Shown in pieces: positions 16,127 through 25,161 of a stretch of 64,000 bases of DNA. Below the pieces are notes generated by a model, which ran no database searches, was not told the origin of the DNA, and saw only the letters and a program-made list of their open reading frames with translations. The position numbers and the translations under genes were made by a program. Origin of the DNA: Saprospiraceae bacterium. GTDB taxonomy: Bacteria; Bacteroidota; Bacteroidia; Chitinophagales; Saprospiraceae. Location of the stretch: contig JAIPBE010000015.1 in the NCBI GenBank assembly GCA_021738725.1, forward strand, positions 1 through 64,000, in the 5' to 3' direction. The first letter of the stretch is position 1; each line of letters starts with the position of its first letter.

Positions 16127-16663
16127 CTAGGAGCGCTTCCTTGGAGGATGCAGCCGTTCTTCAAGAAGCTGAAGCAGCTCCGTGGTTGGAATGGTGAGAT
16201 AGTCTGTCTGGATCACGATGGGTGTGCCATACAATTTGAGGTTGGTATTCATCAGGTTTTGCTGCAGGGGGTTTCTGGCTTTCTTCTGGAGATCCTTTGG
16301 TTTGGCCACTTCCACCAGAATGTGTTTATTCGAGCGACTCGTATCGATCCGCAACTGTCGAATTTCCTTCCAGCGGATCAAACCCACACCCAGATTGCTA
16401 CTGTGGTCGATGATGCCCTCCGGGGTGATCACCAGCCCGATGGGATTACCCATTCCTTTCTGTAGATCGTTCATAGCCAGGATGCCAAACACAAAAACCA
16501 GAACGCCGGCGATCACCTGGACTACCCAGGGCGTCAGAAACGTTTGGACAGGCGCATAGGAAAGTAAAAGCCAGACTCCCGCCAGGGCCAGGGCAGTGAA
16601 GAGGCCTCCTCGCAGGAGGAACTTTTTCCGATTCAGGGGGATTTCCAGGCGTGATGAATCCAT
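16127..16663 (-). CDS. STM3941-family membrane protein
   Basis: 178 aa. It has two transmembrane helices at about 18-36 and 43-62. They are followed by a soluble region with GLVITPEGIIDHSS and IRWKEIRQLRID, which has the look of a PH-like domain of the STM3941 family. No enzyme motif is seen. A good promoter lies immediately upstream (16678-16707). It heads the - strand group ending at 14819. Confidence 0.65.
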   Translation of the reverse strand: MDSSRLEIPLNRKKFLLRGGLFTALALAGVWLLLSYAPVQTFLTPWVVQVIAGVLVFVFGILAMNDLQKGMGNPIGLVITPEGIIDHSSNLGVGLIRWKEIRQLRIDTSRSNKHILVEVAKPKDLQKKARNPLQQNLMNTNLKLYGTPIVIQTDYLTIPTTELLQLLEERLHPPRKRS

Positions 16664-16677
16664 GGCGTGCTTTCACC

Positions 16678-16707
16678 TAAAGGTACAGCTCGCCTTGCGA
16701 TGTCCAA
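16678..16707 (-). promoter_or_regulatory. Bacteroidota-type promoter, TTG-N19-TACCTTTA
   Basis: Read on the - strand, TTG (16707-16705) is followed after 19 bases by TACCTTTA (16685-16678), close to the TAnnTTTG -7 consensus. The start codon of the STM3941-like gene lies 15 bases further on. Confidence 0.55.
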
Positions 16708-16771
16708 ATCTTTACAAAGGGAGTTGACCGGCCGGTGTTAGTGCTGAACACAACCTGGTCAGAGAGCCGCG

Positions 16772-18730
16772 TCAGCGCACCAGGAGGATTTCTCCGGAGA
16801 AAACCTTCGAAGTGGGTGGCAAGTCAGCCAGGCCTGGGGGGGCTACGTCAATAGTGTATAGATAGACTCCGGGGTCCAGCGGTTTGCCATTTCGGGCCTC
16901 TCCGTTCCAACCGGATTGCGGGTCGAGGGATTCAAAGATCAATCCACCCCAGCGGTCATATATCTGCATGCGGAAGGTTTCCAATGGGCCAACAGCCGTC
17001 GGGCGGAAGATGTCATTGATCCCATCCTCATTCGGAGAAAAGGCCGTCGGGACAAAGAGCTTGACATCCCATGTCACTGCAATATCCCGGGTGAGTGAAT
17101 CGGCGCATACCAGAGCACCCGTCACAATCAGCGTCACAGGATACACTCCGGCATCGAGGTATTCATGACTGGGATCGGCACTCGAACTGGTACTTCCATC
17201 TCCGAATGACCAGAACCAGGACTGAGGATCTCCGGTTGTTGCATCATTAAATTGGACCAGTGGGTTCAGCGTGCTGGGTTGGTTTGGGGTGATCGTGAAA
17301 CCGGCTTTCGGAGGTACAAGAATGTGAACAAAGGAATCCTTGGTCAGGGCCGCTTTGCAGAAGTTAGAATAATAGACCTCCAGGGTCACACTGTACCAAC
17401 CGGATTCAAAATAGGTCTTGAGTGGATCATTGAAGGTGTTGCCAATGGTACCATCGCCAAACGTCCATAAGACAGAGGCTGCCGGCGGGATGCTTTCGTC
17501 GAAGAACTGCAATGCATGTGGCGGGCAGCCGATCGGGTTGTCCACTGAAAATGCAATGATCGGAGCGGCGATCACCTCGATCTCGACCTGAAACCCCAGG
17601 GCACAATCACCCGATGGTTTGAACTGGATCAGATGGGTGCCGACCCCGGCCAGACCCGGATCAAACAATCCGGATGCGGGGTTGGTGATCCCTGGCCCCG
17701 ACCAGATACCGGCCCCAGCGCCCGGATCGATGACGAAGGGATTGTTGCTGGCACAAACCGACTCTGAAAAAGGACTGATGGTGTTGCCGATAACGGAGAT
17801 GACAATGTCTTTCGACAGGCCGCAGTTAGAGCCATCCAGGGTGCGGACTGTATATGTAGTGGTATTTTGTGGTTTGACCCATATCCCGTCAACGGTATCT
17901 ACATCAATTCCGTTCGACCATTCGACAGGGTAGTTGGAGGTTGCCGACAAAAGGACGCTGTCACCCAGACAGAGGGTCTGATCATCGGAGGCGGTTAACT
18001 GCGGCTCGATTGGCTCGACGATGATATCATCAAACCAGGCGTAGAACCCTGTCATGAGGTCCATAGTCCATGCTGAAAATGTGGATGTAGATACATTGCC
18101 GACATAGCCGACATAGGCGTGCGTATACGCATCATCAGGCGTATAACTGAATTCAACATAGCTCCACTCACTTCCGTCATTGACTTCCTGACAGGTCACA
18201 AATTGATCGGTCAATCCAGAATAATCGGTCAGGTCCGGATTGAAAGCGGGGTTGACTGTCTTGGAGAAAAAGATGCCCCACTGATTGGTCAGCATCAGGA
18301 AATTTGGATCGTCCTCCTTGTTTTGCACCCAGTATGACACCCTGTAGCAGGCCCCAGGGATAAGCGGCTCCAACAGTTCCGTTCCCGCCCATTCCCTCGT
18401 ACCATCCGGGCCGTTGCCCTTCCAGCAGCCGAGGACACCTTTTCCGGAATGTGGAGCGCCACATTCTGTGTTCCCATTTCCAGTAGGGCAGGGGAGCAGG
18501 CTGGTCAGATTGCTGCCTGCAGGATTATCCTGGTGATGGTGATCGGGGGTACTGTTGGCATTATACCAGAATGTCAACGGAGTCAAGGTATTTGGCGCTG
18601 TACCGACGGTGCCATCCCACACCTCGAATCCGGGATCAGGGATGAGATTTTGTCCGGAGACAGGCATCATATTCCCACCAAGCAGAAAGAAGATGAAAAG
18701 ATAGATTCTGGGAGAAGGGTAATATTCCAT
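16772..18730 (-). CDS. Secreted PKD-repeat protein with T9SS type-B (gliding-motility) C-terminal domain
   Basis: 652 aa. A signal peptide (cleavage near PVSGQ) is followed by a lectin-like or jelly-roll region (about 28-260, beginning NLIPDPGFEVWDG). An Ig-like stretch with TTTYTVRTLDGSNC comes next. Two PKD domains follow (SVLWTFGDGTIG and QSWFWSFGDGSTSSS, each with ADPSHEYLDAGVYPVTL-like ends). The C-terminus has VPTAFSPNEDGINDIFRP and MQIYDRWGGLIFES, the hallmark of the type-B sorting signal that directs export by the type IX secretion system. It is a cell-surface or secreted protein. The ligand is unknown. Confidence 0.88.
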   Translation of the reverse strand: MEYYPSPRIYLFIFFLLGGNMMPVSGQNLIPDPGFEVWDGTVGTAPNTLTPLTFWYNANSTPDHHHQDNPAGSNLTSLLPCPTGNGNTECGAPHSGKGVLGCWKGNGPDGTREWAGTELLEPLIPGACYRVSYWVQNKEDDPNFLMLTNQWGIFFSKTVNPAFNPDLTDYSGLTDQFVTCQEVNDGSEWSYVEFSYTPDDAYTHAYVGYVGNVSTSTFSAWTMDLMTGFYAWFDDIIVEPIEPQLTASDDQTLCLGDSVLLSATSNYPVEWSNGIDVDTVDGIWVKPQNTTTYTVRTLDGSNCGLSKDIVISVIGNTISPFSESVCASNNPFVIDPGAGAGIWSGPGITNPASGLFDPGLAGVGTHLIQFKPSGDCALGFQVEIEVIAAPIIAFSVDNPIGCPPHALQFFDESIPPAASVLWTFGDGTIGNTFNDPLKTYFESGWYSVTLEVYYSNFCKAALTKDSFVHILVPPKAGFTITPNQPSTLNPLVQFNDATTGDPQSWFWSFGDGSTSSSADPSHEYLDAGVYPVTLIVTGALVCADSLTRDIAVTWDVKLFVPTAFSPNEDGINDIFRPTAVGPLETFRMQIYDRWGGLIFESLDPQSGWNGEARNGKPLDPGVYLYTIDVAPPGLADLPPTSKVFSGEILLVR

Positions 18731-18909
18731 AAAATGCCAGCAAATAAAACCGGTCAGAGACGTAAATGGTTCCAGCCTGTCGATTCGGATCCAATCAAAA
18801 AGTGGTTCAGACGGTCATTCCAACGCTCAGAAAATAATCCTTGAACAGATGTGAACGACTGTTTAGATACCGGACCTTACTGCAGACAAAATGGATGCCA
18901 CGCTGCACT

Positions 18910-19233
18910 TTACTCCTGAAATGGAGTACTCAGTGCCTGCGTGCCTCCCTCCAGGTAGGCGATCAGGATAAAGCCTTTGGATGCCATCAATTCACAAGCC
19001 AGTCGGCTGCGTTTCCCGGTGTCGCAGAAGACATAGTATGGGTTCAACCGATCGAGGGTTTCTATAGCCTCCTCAAAAGTGGTATCCAGGTAGTCCAAGT
19101 GCCGGGCCTGCGGCAGGGTGCCATCCGCGAGGATCTCTTCTCCGGTGCGGACATCCAGGAGGATGGCGCCATCGGTGATCGACCATTCTGACAGGAAGAG
19201 GTGGGGAGGGATCGATCGGGTTGGGAATGCCAT
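18910..19233 (-). CDS. Single-domain rhodanese sulfurtransferase
   Basis: 107 aa, cytoplasmic. Rhodanese fold with GAILLDVRTGEEI and the active-site loop FCDTGKRSR with catalytic C70. It is short but complete for a single-domain rhodanese. It could pass sulfane sulfur to the persulfide enzymes encoded 5-15 kb away, but the gene is in a separate unit. The 179-base gap between it and the PKD protein gene start shows nothing notable. Confidence 0.82.
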   Translation of the reverse strand: MAFPTRSIPPHLFLSEWSITDGAILLDVRTGEEILADGTLPQARHLDYLDTTFEEAIETLDRLNPYYVFCDTGKRSRLACELMASKGFILIAYLEGGTQALSTPFQE

Positions 19234-19252
19234 CAGTTGTTTGGGGTGAGGT

Positions 19253-19290
19253 AAAAATCAAGAAGCCCTTTCGGTGTCGAAAGGGCTTCT
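19253..19290 (-). terminator. Rho-independent terminator after the DUF4920 gene
   Basis: A perfect 13-bp stem (19261-19273 with 19278-19290) closes on a GTGT loop. On the - strand it is followed by TTGATTTTTA. It ends the DUF4920 transcript. Confidence 0.85.
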
Positions 19291-19309
19291 CGGTGGATCG
19301 TCCGATGGG

Positions 19310-19810
19310 TTATTGAACGATGACCACACCGTTTGCCATGAACTTGAGTTCTTCCTCTGGTTCAGTGATTGCAGCGATCTCTTCCGCAGGAAGACCTTCA
19401 TCTTCGGCATAGTGTCGAAGTTCCTCCACGCTGGTGATATCGCGATAGGCGTAACCGTCAATGACGACTTCTGAACCGGCAAGACCGAACGGCATGAAAA
19501 ATTCGTAATCCTTAAATTGCACAAATATCTCCGGTGCTTCTTCTGATGTGGGTGCTTTCATGGTCATCCAGCATCCTTTCACCTGGCAGACAGATGTCAC
19601 CAGACCGCGCACCTTAGTGGCCACACTATCCGATTCATTGAGCCTGACGAGCAGCTCATCCATGGTGATCGCCCCATCCGGGGTGATGACTTCACCAAAA
19701 TGAAGGCTGTCCACAGCGGCGTCGCCGCTACCATCTGCTTGATCCGTTCCGGACGAACCACAAGACCAAAGACCGCCGATCAGGGCAAACAGGATGATTC
19801 CATATTTCAT
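19310..19810 (-). CDS. DUF4920 lipoprotein
   Basis: 166 aa. A lipoprotein signal (LWSC, lipid-bearing C17) is followed by an Asp/Ser-rich linker and the DUF4920 domain, with TSVCQVKGCWMTM and FVQFKDYEFFMPFGLAGSEVVIDG. The two Cys residues of CQVKGC could bind metal or form a disulfide. The role of the family is unknown. It is probably anchored to the envelope. It has its own promoter (19830-19857) and terminator. Confidence 0.82.
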   Translation of the reverse strand: MKYGIILFALIGGLWSCGSSGTDQADGSGDAAVDSLHFGEVITPDGAITMDELLVRLNESDSVATKVRGLVTSVCQVKGCWMTMKAPTSEEAPEIFVQFKDYEFFMPFGLAGSEVVIDGYAYRDITSVEELRHYAEDEGLPAEEIAAITEPEEELKFMANGVVIVQ

Positions 19811-19829
19811 AAGAGAGAAATTTAAGCCC

Positions 19830-19857
19830 TAAAGATAGTGGAGTGATCGAATTTCAA
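19830..19857 (-). promoter_or_regulatory. Bacteroidota-type promoter, TTG-N17-TATCTTTA
   Basis: On the - strand TTG (19857-19855) precedes TATCTTTA (19837-19830) by 17 bases. It is 19 bases from the DUF4920 start codon. Confidence 0.5.
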
Positions 19858-19942
19858 AGGGGTGGTCTGAGAATGACAATATTCCGGGACAACGGATGGT
19901 TATAAGCTTCAAAGACACGCTTATTGACAGAACCATACGCTA

Positions 19943-21544
19943 ATGATCCCGATGATGATGATCTATGTATGGTTTTGTTTGTACGGACTGATCCCGCTGA
20001 CCACTCAAGGGGGCTGTGCTTCCGGAAATTGTATCGACGGCACAGGGATCTATCAATTCGAAAGCGGCGCCCGCTATGAGGGCACATTCCAGAATGGGAA
20101 ACGCCAGGGCCAGGGCAAACTGACCCTGTCTAACGGATTGACCTATCTGGGCCAATTCGTCCGGGATTACCGCCAGGGAGAAGGGTGTCAAACCAGTCAG
20201 GATGGTTCTGTGTACACCGGTCAGTTTTTTCGTGACCGATACCATGGTCAGGGGACCATGCAATTTGCGGATGGCGCTGTGTACCGCGGTGAATGGCAAT
20301 CGGGAAAGATGCATGGGCAGGGAGAACTGACCAGGCCTGCTGGTGATCGGTTTATTGGTGCCTTCCAATATGGGCTCATGGATGGGACCGGAGTCTGGAT
20401 CAAGGCGGATGGTACCCGCATCCAGGGAATCTGGAAGGATGGGAAACGTTCGGATGCAACTTTAGCAGAGAACCAGACCAGCCCCGTCCACGAAGAACCA
20501 TCCCGGACTTCCAGTTCGATAACCGCCTTGACCCGACCGCCATCCCGGCTGCGCACATCCCTATATGTCTATATGGATGGCAGCAGATACGAAGGGACGA
20601 TGGTCGATGATCTACCAGAAGGAACCGGGACATGTCATTATGCAAATGGAGATGTCTATACCGGTGGATGGTCGCGCCACACTCCGCATGGGGAAGGAAC
20701 ATTGGAGATGCAGGATGGCCGGCATTTGCAGGGTCAATGGGAGTACGGGCGACTCAAAAAACTGACTGCGCCCACGCAGGCTATGGAGCGAAGCCAGATC
20801 AAACCGATCCGGGACGACAAGATCCGGATCTGGGCGGTAGTAGCCGGGATCGCCCCTTATCAGCATATGCCCGCCTTGCAGTATCCGGATGATGATGCTT
20901 ATCAGATGTACGCATTCTTACGCAGCCCTGAAGGAGGCGCACTGCCAGATGATCAGATCCGGCTGCTGATCAATGAAGAAGCCACACGTGATCAATTGAT
21001 AAAGGCCATTCAGGAAATGTTCGGTTATGCAGATGAGAACGATGTCGTGTTGTTCTACTTCAGTGGACATGGACTCGACGGTGCTCTCCTGCCCGCAGAT
21101 TTTGACGGCTTTGACAATCGGTTGTTCTACCAGGAACTGACAGCATTGTTGGATCAAAGCCTGGCCAAACAGAAACTGGTCATTGCGGATGCGTGCTATT
21201 CTGGATCGCTGCTGACTGCCCGGGGTGATATCGGCTTTGACCTGGATCTGTATTATCAGGAATTGGAAAAGGCGGCCGGGGGGACGGCCATCCTCCTCAG
21301 TTCGAAGCAGGAGGAATTTTCGCTGGAGGACAAAGGGTTGCGGGCCGGAGTGTTTTCCTATTACCTGCGTCTGGGGTTGAAAGGGAATGCCGATCTGGAT
21401 GGGGATAGTGTGATCCGCATCGGGGAATTGTACACCTATATTCATCAAAAGGTGATGTCACGTACTAAAGGACGTCAGACACCAGTTTTGAAGGGGAGTT
21501 ATGATGAAAACATGCCATTGGCTTACCTGCGGCCCCGTGGATAG
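19943..21544 (+). CDS. MORN-repeat caspase-like (C14) protease 1
   Basis: 533 aa. A hydrophobic N-terminus (weak signal peptide, no basic residue before it) is followed by GCASGNC and MORN repeats at about 35-170 and 208-270 (YEGTFQNGKRQGQG, YRGEWQSGKMHGQG type). The caspase p20 fold is at about 293-525. The catalytic dyad is complete: H376 in FYFSGHG and C418 in IADACYSG. Substrate-recognition segments follow (LLSSKQEEFSLE, GVFSYYLRLGLKG). An exported cysteine protease with Arg/Lys preference would be usual for bacterial orthocaspases, but specificity is inferred only. A paralog follows 15 bases later, so the two form one operon. Confidence 0.85.
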   Translation: MIPMMMIYVWFCLYGLIPLTTQGGCASGNCIDGTGIYQFESGARYEGTFQNGKRQGQGKLTLSNGLTYLGQFVRDYRQGEGCQTSQDGSVYTGQFFRDRYHGQGTMQFADGAVYRGEWQSGKMHGQGELTRPAGDRFIGAFQYGLMDGTGVWIKADGTRIQGIWKDGKRSDATLAENQTSPVHEEPSRTSSSITALTRPPSRLRTSLYVYMDGSRYEGTMVDDLPEGTGTCHYANGDVYTGGWSRHTPHGEGTLEMQDGRHLQGQWEYGRLKKLTAPTQAMERSQIKPIRDDKIRIWAVVAGIAPYQHMPALQYPDDDAYQMYAFLRSPEGGALPDDQIRLLINEEATRDQLIKAIQEMFGYADENDVVLFYFSGHGLDGALLPADFDGFDNRLFYQELTALLDQSLAKQKLVIADACYSGSLLTARGDIGFDLDLYYQELEKAAGGTAILLSSKQEEFSLEDKGLRAGVFSYYLRLGLKGNADLDGDSVIRIGELYTYIHQKVMSRTKGRQTPVLKGSYDENMPLAYLRPRG

Positions 21545-21547
21545 CTC

Positions 21548-21555
21548 TATCTTTG
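21548..21555 (+). promoter_or_regulatory. TATCTTTG -7 box directly before the second MORN-caspase start
   Basis: TATCTTTG matches TAnnTTTG exactly and ends 4 bases before the ATG at 21560. A transcript from here would be essentially leaderless. No TTG is found 17-23 bases upstream, so it may be fortuitous and the gene may simply be co-transcribed with its neighbour. Confidence 0.3.
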
Positions 21556-21559
21556 TACG

Positions 21560-23242
21560 ATGCGGATAATGTACCTCCTCATTTTTGTCCTTCTTGGTGC
21601 CTTGACAGTTCAGGCCCAATGTATTTCCGGCGACTGCAGGAATGGCCGGGGAATCTATGTCTATCCTTCCGGGGCAAAATATATTGGGGATTTCAAAGAC
21701 GGTGAGATCCACGGTATCGGCACGTGCTATTATACGGATGGGAGCAAGTACCAGGGGGAGTGGAAGCATCGCTATCCACAGGGGAAAGGCATCAAGACAT
21801 ATGCGGATGGGTATAAATATTCCGGCTTGTGGATGAAAGGAAAACCGGTGGATGAAAAAGGGCAGCTCCTGGAAGAATATGCCATCACGGACAAGGAGGA
21901 GGATAACGACGGGACCGACATCCAGTCGGGTTGCATTGCGGGCGATTGCGAAAATGGATTGGGCACATTCGCCTATCCCGATGGCAGCAAATATGATGGC
22001 CAGTTTGTCAATGGAAAGTTGGTGGGGCTGGGAACCTGGTACTATGCCAATGGGGATAAGTATGTCGGCGCCTTCCGGAATAACTTTCCTCATGGGAAAG
22101 GGACGCTATACAATGCAGATGGAGCAGCGACGCAAGGAGAATGGCGGGATGGCGAATATGTAGGTTCCACGCAACCAGAAAAGATCCTGTTGGGCTGCAT
22201 CGAGGGCGATTGTAGTGAAGGTGTAGGTACGTATGTCTATCAGGATGCGTCAGCCACCTTCAGAGGTGAATTCGAACACGGCCGTCCGGCAGGGCAGGGG
22301 ACCGTGACGTTTATCAACGGTGACCGCTATTCTGGCGAATGGGAGGATGGACAATTCAATGGAAAGGGAACCCTCTACAAGCGGGATGGAACCGTTATTC
22401 GCGGGCTATGGACAAAAGGTCAGTACCAGATCCCGGCTGAAATGGAGGCAGAGCTTCTGGCCGAACGAACTGTCGATACAGGTGCTGTTCAGATCAACGA
22501 ACCAATGCTTCATGCCCGTCCGCAGAAGGTGTGGGCAGTGGTCGTCGGTGTGGCTGCCTATAATCATATGCCAGCCTTGCGCTATACGGATGATGACGCA
22601 TATCGGGTATATGCTTTCCTGAAGAGCCCTGAAGGAGGGGCACTACCGGACAGCCAGATCCGGATCCTGGTAGATGAAGAGGCGACCCTGGATCACATCC
22701 GGGAGACGATCCACAATCTCTTTTCCAAGGCAGGTCCGGATGATCTGGTCTTGCTCTACTTTTCCGGCCATGGCGTGAAAGGCGCCTTTTTGCCTTTTGA
22801 TTTTGATGGTTACAACCGAAAACTCCAGCACGAAGAGATCGGCGAGTTATTACAGAACAGCCCGGCACGCTATAAGATCTGTTTTGCGGATGCCTGCCAC
22901 AGCGGAGGACTGTTTGCTGAACGCGCAGTTGAAGTGCAGCCGGAATTGGTGAGTTTTTACCAGGATCTGTTTGCTGCGGCGCAAGGCACAGCGATCATCA
23001 TGTCTTCCAAATCGGAAGAGACCTCCCTGGAATCGAGCGGTCTCCGACAGGGAGTGTTCAGTCATTTCCTGATCCGCGGGCTGAAAGGAGAAGCTGACTA
23101 TAATGGAGATAGCCTGGTAAGCATCCAGGAATTGTACGATTACATCTATGTGAATGTGCGCGCCTATACCGGCATGCGCCAAAGCCCCGTCATCAAGGGA
23201 AATTACGATCCGCATATGCCGGTATCTACTGCCGCCAATTAG
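21560..23242 (+). CDS. MORN-repeat caspase-like (C14) protease 2
   Basis: 560 aa. A clear signal peptide ends at TVQAQ. Three MORN blocks (about 21-95, 125-200, 212-290) each open with a Cys-pair motif of the form CIxGDC (CISGDC, CIAGDC, CIEGDC). The caspase domain is at about 324-555, with H404 in LYFSGHG and C446 in FADACHSGG. MSSKSEETSLE and GVFSHFLIRGLKG correspond to the same segments in the upstream paralog. The two caspase domains align along their full length, while the MORN arrays differ in number. Expected to act outside the cytoplasm. Partners and substrates are unknown. Confidence 0.87.
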   Translation: MRIMYLLIFVLLGALTVQAQCISGDCRNGRGIYVYPSGAKYIGDFKDGEIHGIGTCYYTDGSKYQGEWKHRYPQGKGIKTYADGYKYSGLWMKGKPVDEKGQLLEEYAITDKEEDNDGTDIQSGCIAGDCENGLGTFAYPDGSKYDGQFVNGKLVGLGTWYYANGDKYVGAFRNNFPHGKGTLYNADGAATQGEWRDGEYVGSTQPEKILLGCIEGDCSEGVGTYVYQDASATFRGEFEHGRPAGQGTVTFINGDRYSGEWEDGQFNGKGTLYKRDGTVIRGLWTKGQYQIPAEMEAELLAERTVDTGAVQINEPMLHARPQKVWAVVVGVAAYNHMPALRYTDDDAYRVYAFLKSPEGGALPDSQIRILVDEEATLDHIRETIHNLFSKAGPDDLVLLYFSGHGVKGAFLPFDFDGYNRKLQHEEIGELLQNSPARYKICFADACHSGGLFAERAVEVQPELVSFYQDLFAAAQGTAIIMSSKSEETSLESSGLRQGVFSHFLIRGLKGEADYNGDSLVSIQELYDYIYVNVRAYTGMRQSPVIKGNYDPHMPVSTAAN

Positions 23243-23363
23243 CGGGGTTTGGTTGCTTCTGCGAAAGCCACTTGAAGCTGTCTGATGGGGAAACACAAGT
23301 CTACTTCTTGCTACCTTGAAACTTCTATGTTTCGGATTCGTTCTTAAGTCTACAATCACGATT

Positions 23364-24284
23364 ATGAAACTCAACTGGTTTAACTGGCTATCCTTCTTCA
23401 TCCTCCTGGGTGGACTGGCCCTCACTGTTTCATCATTTCTCGACCCCGAAACGGGTAAACATAATGAAGGAGGCAATGGCAAAGGGCTTCCTCAGATGAT
23501 CACCTCTGTGACGACCAACAGAGCCTTCTCTTTCGCCGGAGAGGATCTGGATATGTCCAACATGGACCTGAGAGAACGGTTGGATCGCGAATTGATCGTC
23601 AATGCCTATTACCATTCCAGCACCTTGTTGAGTTTGAAGAAGACCCGACGTTATTTTGCAGTCATCGAACCCATCCTCAAAGAGGAAGGTATTCCGGATG
23701 ACTTCAAGTATCTGGCTGTTGCAGAAAGTGCGCTGATGAATGCCGTTTCCTCTGCCGGAGCCCGAGGTGTTTGGCAGTTTATGGAAGCCACCGGGAAGGA
23801 GTATGGCCTGGAGATCAACAGCGAGGTCGATGAGCGCAATCATCTTGAAAAGTCCACCCGTGCGGCATGCCGTTATTTGAAGTCTTATTACGAGCGATTT
23901 GGCTCCTGGCAGCTGGCTGCTTGCGGGTACAATATGGGCGGACCACGACTGGCCCGGGAGATGGAAGTCCAGCGAGCAAAGACGTTTGCGGATGTCAACC
24001 TCAACAGTGAGACCTCTCGCTATCTTTTCCGTATTGTGGCTCTCAAAACCATCCTGGAGGATCCGGCGGCCTTCGGATATCAGTTGAGTGATGAGGACTA
24101 TTATTCGCCGATGGACGATGTGTATGAATTGACTGTCGATGCCAGCGTAGTCAACTGGGGAGATTTTGCCATCAAACATGGGACAAACTACAGAACGCTC
24201 AAGCTGTATAATCCCTGGTTGAAAGACAATCAGCTGACCAACAGATCCGGGAAGAAATACACGGTATTGATCCCCAAGGCCTGA
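23364..24284 (+). CDS. Lytic transglycosylase (SLT/MltD-type)
   Basis: 306 aa from the ATG at 23364, which gives a signal peptide or anchor (LSFFILLGGLALTVSSF). The SLT domain at about 85-245 has the catalytic Glu in AVAESAL (E121), GVWQFMEATGKEYGL and AACGYNMGGPRL. The last 50 residues resemble a LysM module (YRTLKLYNPWL...YTVLIPKA). It cleaves peptidoglycan glycan strands in the periplasm. It is followed by a strong bidirectional terminator. It sits between the MORN-caspase pair and the - strand caspase array, but nothing ties it to them beyond location. Confidence 0.88.
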   Translation: MKLNWFNWLSFFILLGGLALTVSSFLDPETGKHNEGGNGKGLPQMITSVTTNRAFSFAGEDLDMSNMDLRERLDRELIVNAYYHSSTLLSLKKTRRYFAVIEPILKEEGIPDDFKYLAVAESALMNAVSSAGARGVWQFMEATGKEYGLEINSEVDERNHLEKSTRAACRYLKSYYERFGSWQLAACGYNMGGPRLAREMEVQRAKTFADVNLNSETSRYLFRIVALKTILEDPAAFGYQLSDEDYYSPMDDVYELTVDASVVNWGDFAIKHGTNYRTLKLYNPWLKDNQLTNRSGKKYTVLIPKA

Positions 24285-24291
24285 AGCTATT

Positions 24292-24326
24292 AAAAAAGGC
24301 TTCCCGTGAACCGGGAAGCCTTTTTT
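24292..24326. terminator. Bidirectional rho-independent terminator
   Basis: AAAAAAGGCTTCCCG (24292-24306) pairs with CGGGAAGCCTTTTTT (24312-24326) around a 5-base loop. It lies between converging genes and gives a U-tract in both directions. Confidence 0.92.
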
Positions 24327-24347
24327 GTTGAAAGGTATAAAGGTCAA

Positions 24348-25097
24348 TTAAAAGAAGGCAATGCCCACGTTCATCACGGTGAAATCGTAGGGCATGTCCT
24401 CCTTGAAGAGGTTGTTGAGGTAATAATTGACATAGATTCGTGCCCTTTTATAGCCGATCTGGCCCGTTACGCCATAGAGGACGTCATTCAATCCCAGGTC
24501 TGCATGCAGGGTCGTTTCCAGATCGCCATTGTCCAGTTCACCATCGGCCTCAGAGCTGCTGGCCACGCGGAAAGCCACAAATCCACCCGCAGCGATAGCC
24601 ACTTTGTTTTTGTATTCAAATAGCAGAGGAATGGAGAGTGTATGGACATTCAACTCTGTATTGGTCACGCCATCCAGATCCGTATTGTCATAGCTCGGGA
24701 TCTTGGTTTCCGGATCCCAATCCAGGACAGCCTTGTCTGTCTCGACATTCAGATATCTCCACAACAAGCCATAACTAATGTTGAATGAACTACCGGCTCC
24801 TCCCAACCGTGTTCGAGCCATCAGCCCAAAGTCTGTGCTCCAGGACTTCCATGGCTTGAATTCAGGTATATAAGCATTACCATCGTCAAAATTGGATGTC
24901 ACGAAGGTGGGGCCGATGCCGAAGTACCCTTCCAGACTGGTGCGCTTTCCAGACTTCTTCCCCATCTTGAATTTGGTGGGATCAAAATCAAAGTTGACAT
25001 CCGTATCGTCAGAGCCGGTTTCTTGAGCAGTACTGCTGACAGGTGCCAGCCAGGCGAGGATCATGACCGGAAGTGCAAAAAAGAGATAACGTTTCAT
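24348..25097 (-). CDS. Outer-membrane beta-barrel protein
   Basis: 249 aa from the ATG at 25097, which opens a signal peptide ending near VSSTAQ. The mature protein begins with an acidic linker and then alternating, aromatic-rich strands (GYFGIGPTFV, FNISYGLLWRYL, ARIYVNYYLNN), ending in VMNVGIAFF with a C-terminal Phe typical of barrels. No specific family is recognised. It lies 64 bases downstream of the M14 peptidase gene on the same strand. Confidence 0.7.
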   Translation of the reverse strand: MKRYLFFALPVMILAWLAPVSSTAQETGSDDTDVNFDFDPTKFKMGKKSGKRTSLEGYFGIGPTFVTSNFDDGNAYIPEFKPWKSWSTDFGLMARTRLGGAGSSFNISYGLLWRYLNVETDKAVLDWDPETKIPSYDNTDLDGVTNTELNVHTLSIPLLFEYKNKVAIAAGGFVAFRVASSSEADGELDNGDLETTLHADLGLNDVLYGVTGQIGYKRARIYVNYYLNNLFKEDMPYDFTVMNVGIAFF

Positions 25098-25161
25098 TCG
25101 TGCTGATTTTAGAATGGTAAATATAGTCGTTTCTGACATTGGTCCTCTCAGACCGGGTGGA

